A stretch of DNA of 64,000 nt from UBA8079 sp965205535 (lineage in GTDB: Bacteria > Pseudomonadota > Alphaproteobacteria > UBA6615). The stretch covers positions 1,178,001-1,242,000 of the forward strand of contig CBDBHH010000005.1 in the NCBI GenBank assembly GCA_965205535.1, written 5' to 3'. Shown here one piece after another: positions 33,890 through 42,168 of the stretch. Under the pieces are notes generated by a model, which saw nothing but the letters and a program-made list of their open reading frames with translations, made no database searches and was not told where the DNA came from. A program made the translations under genes and the position numbers. Each line of letters starts with the position of its first letter. Within the stretch, counting starts at the first letter, position 1.

Positions 33890-34591
33890 ATGAGCCACCA
33901 TGGAGATGCGTCCGAGCATCATTATGTGCACCGGATCGGCTGGCTGCGGGCCGCCGTTCTGGGGGCCAATGACGGCATCGTCTCGACCGCGAGCCTCATC
34001 GTCGGCGTCGCGGCAGCGTCTGCGGATCGCGAAACAATTCTGATCGCCGGTATTGCCGGTCTGGTGGCCGGCGCCACGGCGATGGCGGCCGGCGAGTATG
34101 TCTCAGTCAGCTCCCAGTCCGACACGGAACGCGCGGATCTTGAGACCGAGCGGCTGGCGCTCGAGGCGGCGCCGGAAGAAGAATTGGCGGAGCTGGCTGA
34201 AGTTTATGAGGGCCGGGGGCTCGAGCCGGCGTTGGCCCGCGAGGTCGCCATTCAACTCACCGCCCACGACGCGCTCGGTGCCCATGCACGTGATGAACTC
34301 GGGATGCACGATACGAGCGCAGCGCGCCCCCTGCAGGCGGCCGTGACTTCGGCGGCGACGTTTTCGATAGGTGCGGGGTTGCCGCTTGTTGCCGTCGCCC
34401 TGGCCCCCGTGAGCCAGGCCATACCCGTGGTTGCCATTGCCTCACTGGCGAGTCTGGCCCTTTTGGGGGCCGTTTCGTCGAAGGTTGGTGGTGCACCGGT
34501 GGCCCGCGCGACGGCCCGTGTGACCCTCTGGGGGGCCTTCGCGATGGCCCTCACGGCCGGGATTGGTAGCCTGGTGGGCGCTGCAATCTAG
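33890..34591 (+). CDS. VIT1/CCC1-family membrane protein (probable iron/manganese transporter)
   Basis: The 233-residue protein belongs to the VIT family that moves Fe2+ or Mn2+ across membranes. The signature is IGWLRAAVLGANDGIVSTAS (about 16-35). MAAGEYVSVSSQSDTERADL follows, with the acidic metal-binding cytoplasmic segment to about residue 120 (ETERLALEAAPEEELAELAE). Three C-terminal helices end in TAGIGSLVGAAI. ATG at 33890 is preferred, with AGGGAG upstream; an earlier start adds nine residues. It is divergent from the P450 gene. Confidence 0.92.
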   Translation: MSHHGDASEHHYVHRIGWLRAAVLGANDGIVSTASLIVGVAAASADRETILIAGIAGLVAGATAMAAGEYVSVSSQSDTERADLETERLALEAAPEEELAELAEVYEGRGLEPALAREVAIQLTAHDALGAHARDELGMHDTSAARPLQAAVTSAATFSIGAGLPLVAVALAPVSQAIPVVAIASLASLALLGAVSSKVGGAPVARATARVTLWGAFAMALTAGIGSLVGAAI

Positions 34592-34807
34592 GATTCTTCG
34601 CCCTAGTTCGCGCACGAAACGTTATCGGGCTCGGAATGATGACGGGCCGGCGGTGTTTACAGCTGTGCGAGTTCGTCCCCCTGAAAATGTCCGCGTGCCC
34701 GGCTTTCGCTGGATTCGAAGGCGGGAATTGGGGTAGTGCCAAATCTGATGCGTGGTATTACCGTATGATTCGAGGTTGATGGCGTTCGCAAGCGGATTAG
34801 AAATCTA

Positions 34808-36262
34808 ATGCTGCATAAAACCTTCAGCGCCTGTACGGCGTTTCTTGCCAACAAGCCCCAATTTGTGGTGGCTGTGCTCATCGCTGTCACGCTGGCCGGT
34901 TTTATAACCGGCGTCCGGCACTACGCGGATGAAGCCAAGATTCAGACTGCCTACGACACCGCCAAGTCGTTCGAAAACTCAATCACTGCCCTGCACCAGT
35001 ACTACTCCAAGGAAATCGAACCCCGTGCGCGTGCGGCGGGCGTTGAGTTTGCCATCGACTTCCACAAACACCCCGACCAGCTCCCCTTCCCGGCCACGGT
35101 TTCAATTGAATTTGGTGAAACGCTGCGGGTCGTGAATCCCTCCCTGAGCACCAAGATTTACAGCCTGGCCCCCTTCCCCAGTCGTCGCGACCGGGTGCTC
35201 GATGCGTTTGAGACGGAATCTCTCGCCGCCCTGCTGGAAAACCCCGAGACGGATTTTTTCCGGATAGAGGTCCGCGATGGCCGGGAATTCGCGCGTTACG
35301 CCCGTGCTCTCAAAATGGAGGCCGCATGCGTCGAGTGCCACAATCGGCCCGAATATGGCTTCGAGGGCCGTTGGAAGATAGGTGAGGTGCGCGGGGCACG
35401 GCAGGTCACCCTGCCGGTTCCCAACCTGACTCCGTTCATCGACCGGGCGACGGGCACGGCGATCTGGATTGCCATCGCGTCGTCGTTGCTCGGCGGGCTG
35501 CTGGTATGGCCAGTCGTTGCCCGGCTTCGCCAGACCCTGTCACGGGCAGAGGCCGCGACTGAAGAGCTTCGGGAGGCGAACAGGGCCAAGGATGCCCTGT
35601 TTTCTATCGTTGCCCACGATCTGCGCAGCCCGTTGACCGGGATCATCGGTATTACCCGTTGGATCGCGGGCGCCGGTGGGAAACTGAGCAAGGAGGCGCT
35701 GGTCGACTATGCCTCGGATATCAAGGACGAAGGCGAACGGACGCTGGATTTCCTCGACACGTTGCTCAAATGGTCAAACGACCAGATGGACGGCATAACT
35801 CTGAATCCGCAGACCTTCGCCATACGCGAACTGGCCGACGAGTGTGTCTCGCTGGTGTCCGCAACGAGTTATCAGAAATCTGTATTTATTGCCCAGAATG
35901 CCGGCCCCGAGATCGGGTTTGCCGATCGCGAGGTCGCAAATCTCGTCCTGCGCAACCTCATCAGTAACGCGATCAAATTCACCCCCGGGGGCGGGGAGAT
36001 CGAAATCTCCACCCGCACAGAGGCTGACCAGGTGTTGGTGGCCGTCCGTGATACCGGCGTCGGGCTCAGTTCGGAAGAAATTGGAGTTCTTCTTGGCGCA
36101 GAACGAAACTTCTCGAAGGCGGGGACGGATGGCGAGCAGGGGACCGGACTGGGTCTCGAACTATGCCTCGAGATGATTGAGAAATATGGTGGCAGCTTCA
36201 CAATCACAAGCCAGCCCGGTGAGGGTGCCATATTCGAGTTTTCACTCCCGGCTGCCGACTGA
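34808..36262 (+). CDS. Membrane histidine kinase with Tll0287-like (DUF3365) heme-c sensor domain
   Basis: The 484-residue orphan sensor kinase has one transmembrane helix at about 19-36. A periplasmic DUF3365/Tll0287-type domain (about 38-212) follows, then a second helix at about 216-235 and the cytoplasmic kinase. The sensor carries CVECH at 174-178, a c-type heme attachment motif. The dimerisation/phosphoacceptor H-box is FSIVAHDLRSPLTGIIG (His270). The ATP-binding part has LRNLISNAIKFTPGGGEIEI, VRDTGVGLSSEE and GTGLGLELC. No response regulator is adjacent. No strong ribosome site precedes the ATG. The 216-base gap upstream shows nothing I can name. Confidence 0.88.
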   Translation: MLHKTFSACTAFLANKPQFVVAVLIAVTLAGFITGVRHYADEAKIQTAYDTAKSFENSITALHQYYSKEIEPRARAAGVEFAIDFHKHPDQLPFPATVSIEFGETLRVVNPSLSTKIYSLAPFPSRRDRVLDAFETESLAALLENPETDFFRIEVRDGREFARYARALKMEAACVECHNRPEYGFEGRWKIGEVRGARQVTLPVPNLTPFIDRATGTAIWIAIASSLLGGLLVWPVVARLRQTLSRAEAATEELREANRAKDALFSIVAHDLRSPLTGIIGITRWIAGAGGKLSKEALVDYASDIKDEGERTLDFLDTLLKWSNDQMDGITLNPQTFAIRELADECVSLVSATSYQKSVFIAQNAGPEIGFADREVANLVLRNLISNAIKFTPGGGEIEISTRTEADQVLVAVRDTGVGLSSEEIGVLLGAERNFSKAGTDGEQGTGLGLELCLEMIEKYGGSFTITSQPGEGAIFEFSLPAAD

Positions 36263-36547
36263 AACATGTTGCATCAAGGGCGAATGCCCAAAGTAATACA
36301 TTGGACTACCTTAATGGTATTACCCATTGTTTAAAAAGAAACTTATGAAAGTAGTGCAACTGAATCCGTAACGGAAACCCGGCGATTTGAGTTCGCTATC
36401 AGGATGGTTGTCGTGACAATCACGAGCCGTTCGACCCTCTGGTTCAAAATCGTGCCGAAGAGGATCGATTTTCCGAAGTTCCGGTGGCGGGCGTGTGCGG
36501 TACCATGGTCGTTTAAGGTGCGTTCGCGGGCTGGTACAGAAAAAGTA

Positions 36548-38074
36548 CTACCTATGGAGCACTACCCGCCTGTAGCTTAGGGATTCCGAGATGTAGTGCC
36601 GGGCTAAAAGTGGCCCGGAATCAGTCGGATTTTCTACATCAAGATCTGCTAATGTTCGGGCCACACGCAGCACCCGATGATAGCCCCTGGCCGACAATTT
36701 TAGTTTCTCGGCCGCCTGCTCCAGCAAATCGCGTCCGCCAGGGTCCGGTGCGGCGACGGAATCGAGTAATTTCCCGTCTGCCTCGGCATTCGTGAACACC
36801 CCTGTATCGGCATAACGATCGGCTTGAATGGCGCGCGCGCGTGCGACCCGGGCGGCGACCTCGGCACTACCTTCCGCGGGCGGGGGCAAAGTGAGATCCG
36901 CCGCGGAGACCGTCGGGACGTCCACGAACAGGTCGATACGGTCCAGCAGGGGCCCTGACAGCCGCGCCTGATAGTCTGTGGCGCACCTTGGCGCTCTCGA
37001 GCAGGCGAGGCCCGGATCGTCCAGATGACCGCATCGGCAGGGGTTCATGGCCGCTATCAGCTGAAAACGTGCAGGATAGGCGACATGATGATTCGCCCGG
37101 GCGACGACCGCACGCCCGGATTCCAGGGGTTGACGCAGGGATTCCAGCGTTTGACGGCTGAATTCCGGCAATTCATCCAGAAACAGGACCCCGCGATGGG
37201 CAAGGGATACCTCGCCGGGTTTTGCCCTGGTGCCGCCGCCCACAAGTGCCGCGAGGGACGCTGAATGGTGCGGGTCGCGGAACGGACGAGCCGTCATCAA
37301 CCCGCCTTCTGGCATGGTGCCCGAGATGGAGTGAATCATTGAGACCTCGAGGGTCTCGGCCGGCGAAAGCGGCGGGAGGATGCCCGGCAGTCGCTGGGCG
37401 AGCATGGATTTCCCGGCGCCGGGTGGCCCGGAAAGGATCAAATTGTGGCCGCCTGCCGCAGCGATCTCGAGCGCTCTTTTGGCGGATTCCTGCGCCTTTA
37501 TGTCAATCAGGTCCGGGTATGGCTGAATACAGTCATACCGTAGTGCCTGTGGTTGCGACAGCAGCTGAGCGCCTTTGAGATGATTGACCAGCGCCAGCAT
37601 GTCGGGCGCGGCTAAAATCTCGAGATCTCCTGCCCAGGCAGCCTCGCTACCCTGGTTGGCGGGGCAGATCAGCCCACGATCGCGGGCCGAGGCGTCGATC
37701 GCAGCCGGCAGGACGCCTGATACGGCCGCCAGGCCCCCGTCGAGGGCCAATTCGCCCAACGCGGTGTACTGCGCCAAAAGGTCACCCGGAACGACGCCCA
37801 TGGCCGACAAAAGGCCCAGTGCAATGGGGAGATCGTAGTGGCTGCCCTCCTTGGCCAGGTCCGCGGGGGCAAGATTGACGGTGATCCGTTTGGGCGGCAG
37901 AGAAAGCCCCAGCGCCTGGAGGGCGGCGCGCACCCGTTCGCGGGATTCACCGACCGCCTTGTCGGGCAGACCAACAATCGTGAACGCGGGCAGGCCGGCA
38001 CCCATTTGTACCTGCACATCGACGTCGACAACATCCACGCCCTGGAAGGCCACCGTATTGACGTGCGCGACCAT
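36548..38074 (-). CDS. comM: ComM/YifB-family Mg-chelatase-like AAA+ ATPase
   Basis: ComM is a helicase that promotes branch migration during natural transformation in Vibrio and relatives. The 508-residue protein starts VAHVNTVAFQGVDVVDVDVQ, with an N-terminal Lon-like ChlI domain (about 1-165). The AAA+ core has Walker A NLILSGPPGAGKSMLAQRLP, Walker B GVLFLDELPEFSRQTLESLR and the zinc-type CRCGHLDDPGLACSRAPRC loop. The C-terminal ChlI-C domain carries KLSARGYHRVLRVARTLADL. ATG at 38074 replaces a longer frame whose added residues are unlike the family. The flanking gaps (36263-36547, 38075-38359) are A/T-richer than average and show no gene. Confidence 0.94.
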   Translation of the reverse strand: MVAHVNTVAFQGVDVVDVDVQVQMGAGLPAFTIVGLPDKAVGESRERVRAALQALGLSLPPKRITVNLAPADLAKEGSHYDLPIALGLLSAMGVVPGDLLAQYTALGELALDGGLAAVSGVLPAAIDASARDRGLICPANQGSEAAWAGDLEILAAPDMLALVNHLKGAQLLSQPQALRYDCIQPYPDLIDIKAQESAKRALEIAAAGGHNLILSGPPGAGKSMLAQRLPGILPPLSPAETLEVSMIHSISGTMPEGGLMTARPFRDPHHSASLAALVGGGTRAKPGEVSLAHRGVLFLDELPEFSRQTLESLRQPLESGRAVVARANHHVAYPARFQLIAAMNPCRCGHLDDPGLACSRAPRCATDYQARLSGPLLDRIDLFVDVPTVSAADLTLPPPAEGSAEVAARVARARAIQADRYADTGVFTNAEADGKLLDSVAAPDPGGRDLLEQAAEKLKLSARGYHRVLRVARTLADLDVENPTDSGPLLARHYISESLSYRRVVLHR

Positions 38075-38359
38075 GAATTCGTTATCCCCCGGTTTTGGGG
38101 CCCAACTATATCGGTTCTTTTGAGGCACAAGAACAAAAAAAGAACAAATATCAATCAGAATGCGGGTATGCCGGTAGAGCCATACCGTTAACTAAAAGTA
38201 ATGCTGCATTGTTTTTACTGCACTTTATCGCGCCGAAAAGTATTACGAACAGGGCCTCGAAAATTTCATCGGGAATGTTCGGATCAGGCCATCGATGACC
38301 CGAAACAGGCGGCCATCCACAGGTATGACGGGGTATTTCGCATCGCCAGGTGCCTCTCT

Positions 38360-39220
38360 TTAGAAACCGAATAGCTCCGCCGGATTATCGACCAGAATCT
38401 TCTGTCGCAACGCCTCGTCCGGCGCCCAGTCGAGCAGCAGGTCGAGGAGGTCGCCGTCATTCGGCATTTCCTCAAAATGGTCCGGATGGGGCCAGTCCGA
38501 GCCCCAGATCACACGATCGGGCGCACGCTCGATCAGTGCCCGGGCAAACGGATGGGTGTCCGAATAGGGCGGACGGGGCTCTTGCGAGAACCGCATGGGA
38601 CCGGAAATCTTGACCCAGCAGCGCCCGGTGTCGATGCAATCGAGCACGGTCCTGAAACCGGGTGCGTCGATTCCCAGTTCCGCCGGCTGCCAGCCCATAT
38701 GGTCGATTACGAAATTGCCCGGCGAGGCGAGCATGGTGTCGCGCCAGGCCGCCGCTTCATCGGGCCCCCGGAACCAGAATTGCGGGTGCCAGCCGAATTC
38801 GTGAGTGCGGGCGATGATGTCTGTGTTGATCTCCGGATTGGCGCGAAACGCGAACCGAGCGCCGACGACGCCGGCCTTGGTAAGAATCTCGAGTTCGCGG
38901 TCGGTGATGTCGGGCGCGGGCAGGGCGATGCCCCGCAGGCGCTCGGGCTCGCGCGACAGGGCGTGGAGCAGATACTCATAGGTATTGCCCTGGACCACCG
39001 AATGGACAATCACCCCGCGCTCGATTCCGAGTGTTTTGTGCATCTTCAGCATGTCGTCGAGGGTCGAATCCTCGACCAGTAACGGCGCATCGGGATGATA
39101 GGGGAAGCGCTTGCCGGGGCCATAAAGGTGAAAATGTGTGTCCGTCGCGCCCGGCGGCGTCTTGAGTTTGGGCGTCTTGGTATCACGGTGCGGCGGCGGT
39201 GATTTCAGGCGTTCGGTCAT
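38360..39220 (-). CDS. Amidohydrolase-2 family metal-dependent hydrolase
   Basis: The 286-residue TIM-barrel hydrolase is of the LigI/2-pyrone-4,6-dicarboxylate lactonase-like type. The metal-binding start motif is ATDTHFHLYGPGKRFPYHPD (HxH at about 29-31). The conserved aspartate/histidine block is NFVIDHMGWQPAELGIDAPG. The C-terminal catalytic aspartate is in RVIWGSDWPHPDHFEEMPND. Relatives open lactone or pyrone rings in aromatic breakdown; substrate not provable here. It is divergent from the VOC gene, with 119 bases between starts. Confidence 0.88.
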   Translation of the reverse strand: MTERLKSPPPHRDTKTPKLKTPPGATDTHFHLYGPGKRFPYHPDAPLLVEDSTLDDMLKMHKTLGIERGVIVHSVVQGNTYEYLLHALSREPERLRGIALPAPDITDRELEILTKAGVVGARFAFRANPEINTDIIARTHEFGWHPQFWFRGPDEAAAWRDTMLASPGNFVIDHMGWQPAELGIDAPGFRTVLDCIDTGRCWVKISGPMRFSQEPRPPYSDTHPFARALIERAPDRVIWGSDWPHPDHFEEMPNDGDLLDLLLDWAPDEALRQKILVDNPAELFGF

Positions 39221-39339
39221 TGTCGGCGGCTTTCCCTGTTAGGACGTGATGGGATCACGATTGAATCTTTTCGCCACCGGCGCAACAATGCGCCCACAAG
39301 TGCGTACAAAAATGAGACGCCACCAACGGGGAGATGATG

Positions 39340-39945
39340 ATGAACGCCATTGCAAAAATGCCGAAAACAGCCAAAGAGCGCGGGAAGGTCGCGCCGGCCA
39401 AACTCGCCCATGTGGTGCTCCGAACCCCGCCGGACAGGGTGGGTATGATTCTGGACTGGTACAAGAAAGTCCTTGAGGGCGAGGCCATGTTCGAGACGGA
39501 CGGTTTCGGCTTCGTGACCTACGACACCGAGCATCACCGGATCGGCGTCCTCGGTTTTCCGGGGATCAAGGAACATATCGACGGCCATGCAGGCATGCAT
39601 CACGTGGCCTTCACCTATGGCGACCCCGGCGACCTGATGCTGACCTACAACCGGCTGAAGGACGAACACGACATTAAGCCGGAATTCTGCATCAACCACG
39701 GCCCGACCACGTCGATGTATTATTTCGACCCTGACAAGAACCAGGTCGAACTGCAGGTCGACAATATTCCGGAAGAGAAATTCGCCGAATATTTCGACAA
39801 TGGCGAGTTCACCTCGAACCCGATCGGCATCAAGTTCGACCCCGACGAGCTGTCGGCGCGCCTCGCGGCCGGCGAATCCGAAGAATCTCTGCTGCAACGC
39901 CCGGACGGGATTCCGCCGGACCTCTCGGAGTTTCCGGCGAACTAG
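39340..39945 (+). CDS. VOC-superfamily dioxygenase-like protein
   Basis: The 201-residue protein has a glyoxalase/extradiol-dioxygenase fold. The likely metal ligands are the histidines in KLAHVVLRTPPDRVGMILDW and MHHVAFTYGDPGDLMLTYNR and the glutamate in NQVELQVDNIP. Three ATGs lie in a row (39334, 39337, 39340). The last is chosen because AACGGGGAG lies 7 bases upstream. The preserved two-His-one-Glu set suggests an active extradiol-type enzyme rather than a binding protein. A strong terminator follows. It may act with the divergent amidohydrolase in aromatic ring breakdown (inference). Confidence 0.85.
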   Translation: MNAIAKMPKTAKERGKVAPAKLAHVVLRTPPDRVGMILDWYKKVLEGEAMFETDGFGFVTYDTEHHRIGVLGFPGIKEHIDGHAGMHHVAFTYGDPGDLMLTYNRLKDEHDIKPEFCINHGPTTSMYYFDPDKNQVELQVDNIPEEKFAEYFDNGEFTSNPIGIKFDPDELSARLAAGESEESLLQRPDGIPPDLSEFPAN

Positions 39946-39967
39946 GCTTGGGATTATCCAGTTTCGT

Positions 39968-39995
39968 AAAGGGCGGGTTTCGACCCGCCCTTTTC
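39968..39995. terminator. Bidirectional Rho-independent terminator with TTCG loop
   Basis: Arms AAAGGGCGGGT (39968-39978) and ACCCGCCCTTT (39983-39993) pair perfectly over 11 bases around a TTCG loop. T-rich sequence follows on the plus strand, and the opposite strand also ends in a run of T. It lies between two convergent genes, the VOC gene and gshB, and can serve both. Confidence 0.92.
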
Positions 39996-40005
39996 ATTAG
40001 GGGTG

Positions 40006-40959
40006 CTAGTCCGCCACCGTTCCGCGCCGCGCCTCAATGGCATCCCAGATCAAACCCGACAGATTAACCCCGTCGAACCGGTCGATCTCCTGGATGCCGG
40101 TGGGTGAGGTGACGTTGATCTCGGTCAGATAGTCGCCGATCACGTCGATGCCGACGAAGATCAGGCCCTGTTCACGCAAGGAGGGGCCGATGGCGGCGCA
40201 GATATCCTGCTCGCGCGGGGTCAGGCCGATCTTCTCGGCCCGGCCGCCCACATGCATGTTCGAACGCGCTTCGCCCTCGGCCGGCACCCGGTTGATGGCG
40301 CCGACCGGCTCACCATCGACCAGGATGATGCGCTTGTCGCCCAGGCGGACCTCGGGCAGGTAGCGCTGGACGATCATCGGTTCGCGATACTGTTCCTCGA
40401 ACATCTCGACCAGCGAGTTCAGATTCTCGTCGTCGGGTTTGATGTGAAACACACCCGCACCGCCGTTGCCGTAGAGCGGCTTGACGATGATGTCCTTGTG
40501 TTCGGCGCGAAAGGCCTTGATCTCCTCTCGCGATGACGTGATCAGGGTCGGCGGCATCACGCCCTCGAAATGGGTCACGAACAGCTTCTCGGGCGCATTG
40601 CGGACCGAGACCGGATCATTCACCACAAGGGTCTGGGGGTGGATATGTTCGAGGATATGGGTGGCGGTGATATACGCCATGTCGAAGGGCGGATCCTGGC
40701 GCATCAGGACCACGTCCACGCCCGCAAGATCGAGGGTCTCGGCGGCGCCCAGGGTGAAGTGATTGCCGGCCTCGCGGCGCACCTCGAGCGGCCGCGCCTT
40801 TGCGGTCACACGGCCATCACGCAGGGACAGGTCCTGGGGCAGATAATGGAACAGGCCGTGGCCGCGAGCCTGTGCCTCGAGCGCCATCGCGAAGGTGGAA
40901 TCGCCATCGATATCGATGGAATCGATCGGGTCCATCTGGATTGCTACGGCTAGGCTCAT
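40006..40959 (-). CDS. gshB: Glutathione synthetase
   Basis: GshB ligates glycine to gamma-glutamylcysteine with ATP. The 317-residue ATP-grasp enzyme begins LAVAIQMDPIDSIDIDGDST, the substrate-binding N-terminus. The ATP-grasp part includes HKDIIVKPLYGNGGAGVFHI (about 157-176) and RLGDKRIILVDGEPVGAINR. The C-terminal metal site is in GLIFVGIDVIGDYLTEINVT. It is last in the minus-strand line rsmI-yraN-BON-gshB, 89 bases after the BON gene, a common alphaproteobacterial order. It is closed by the terminator at 39968-39995. Confidence 0.97.
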   Translation of the reverse strand: MSLAVAIQMDPIDSIDIDGDSTFAMALEAQARGHGLFHYLPQDLSLRDGRVTAKARPLEVRREAGNHFTLGAAETLDLAGVDVVLMRQDPPFDMAYITATHILEHIHPQTLVVNDPVSVRNAPEKLFVTHFEGVMPPTLITSSREEIKAFRAEHKDIIVKPLYGNGGAGVFHIKPDDENLNSLVEMFEEQYREPMIVQRYLPEVRLGDKRIILVDGEPVGAINRVPAEGEARSNMHVGGRAEKIGLTPREQDICAAIGPSLREQGLIFVGIDVIGDYLTEINVTSPTGIQEIDRFDGVNLSGLIWDAIEARRGTVAD

Positions 40960-41048
40960 GGGGGTCGCGCTCCGGCGGGTTAAAAACCGGCGGGTAATCT
41001 AGGCGTTTTCGACGATTTGGCAAACGGCGGGGCGTGCGCCGCCGCCGC

Positions 41049-41732
41049 TCAGCGGTTCGTGGCGGGTTTGGTGCTGTCTGATGTCCCGCTGGGCGAAGCG
41101 ATCCGGCGCGGGTCGTCGATCATGATCACGTGGCTGATCACCCGTTTGACGTTGGGGATATCGCGTGCGATCTGGAACACCCGGTCCAGTTCAGCCCGAT
41201 CTTGCGCGACACCGAGCAGGTAGACCGTGCCGCCGATGGCGCGGGTCGAGTAGTTAATCGAATCGACATCGCCATCGAACAGCAATTTCGCGTCGAGGCG
41301 GGCGTTGATCAATGTGTCGTTGGCGAAATCCTTGATGCCGCCGCCCTCGGATATCTCGACCTCGTTGATGACCTCACGCACGCCGCTTGGCTGCCATGCC
41401 GCCTGTATGGCCTTGTCGGCCAGGGCCTGGTTCGGGACCCGGCCCGACACCAAAACCCGCCCCTCATAGATTTGCAGCTCAAGCCGGTTGAAGGTGTCGA
41501 AATCCTCTTTCACCCAGGCTTCGTTGATTTTGACCCGGATCAGCGTGTCATTCGCCGCCCCCTTTATGCCGCGCTCTTCGGATGCCGCGACGCCGGCGGA
41601 AGCGGCGCCGCCAACAACGACCCCGGCCGGGGTACATGCGGCCAGTAACAGAAGGCCGACCGCGAGGGATGCGGACAGGCGGATATTCTGCGATCGGTTT
41701 TTGAGGCGGGTGCGGGGATTAGCTGTCGACAT
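41049..41732 (-). CDS. BON-domain outer-membrane or periplasmic lipoprotein
   Basis: The 227-residue lipoprotein precursor has a signal with lipobox LLAAC (Cys33). Two BON domains follow, at about 57-125 and 135-205, each with a strand-helix-strand pattern: ELQIYEGRVLVSGRVPNQAL in the first and AIGGTVYLLGVAQDRAELDR in the second. The layout is like DolP/YraP, which protects the outer membrane in enterobacteria. ATG at 41732 is supported by AAGGAG six bases upstream; the longer frame is rejected. It sits between yraN and gshB on the same strand. Confidence 0.9.
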   Translation of the reverse strand: MSTANPRTRLKNRSQNIRLSASLAVGLLLLAACTPAGVVVGGAASAGVAASEERGIKGAANDTLIRVKINEAWVKEDFDTFNRLELQIYEGRVLVSGRVPNQALADKAIQAAWQPSGVREVINEVEISEGGGIKDFANDTLINARLDAKLLFDGDVDSINYSTRAIGGTVYLLGVAQDRAELDRVFQIARDIPNVKRVISHVIMIDDPRRIASPSGTSDSTKPATNR

Positions 41733-41789
41733 GTCGAACTCCTTGGCGCCGGATTCGGATTGTGCGTGGCCAGCGTTGTTGACCACAGA

Positions 41790-42158
41790 CTATTCGATTC
41801 GCCACGCGTCGGGGATATGCCGCGGCAGTTTTCCAGGGGCGACCAGGATCGCGTCGAACCGAATGTGATGTCCTGCATAGGACGGGTTTGCGGCAAGAAA
41901 ATGGTCAGTTGCGCGCGCGATGCGGACCTGTTGGCGTTTGTCGATCGCGTGGGCCGCGGTTGTGAGGTCGCCGCGCGCCTTGACCTCAACCGCAACCAGC
42001 ATTCGTGCGCGGCGGGCGAGAATGTCGATTTCCCCGACGGGACTGCGGTAACGGCGTGCGATCAGCCGGAAACCCTTGAGACGAAGCAGCGTGGCCGCGC
42101 GGCGTTCGGCGCGATGGCCGAGGTGCTCGGCTGCCTGCCGGCGGTTGGTTGCGTTCAC
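41790..42158 (-). CDS. yraN: YraN-family (UPF0102) endonuclease-fold protein
   Basis: This 122-residue protein of the UPF0102 family has a PD-(D/E)xK nuclease-like core. The diagnostic stretch is SPVGEIDILARRARMLVAVE continuing VKARG (about 39-63), with the acidic and lysine residues of the fold. The start is GTG at 42158, ten bases after the rsmI stop; no ATG fits. The long upstream opening in the same frame is a shadow of rsmI. The family is widespread but its function is unproven. Its position after rsmI is strongly conserved. Confidence 0.9.
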   Translation of the reverse strand: MNATNRRQAAEHLGHRAERRAATLLRLKGFRLIARRYRSPVGEIDILARRARMLVAVEVKARGDLTTAAHAIDKRQQVRIARATDHFLAANPSYAGHHIRFDAILVAPGKLPRHIPDAWRIE

Positions 42159-42168
42159 GATACCGCGC

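Noticed and set aside
34740..36330. GGTATTAC-like motifs before, inside and after the histidine kinase gene as possible operator or insertion borders
   Set aside because: They are short, not symmetrically placed and fit chance occurrence; no target duplication is seen.
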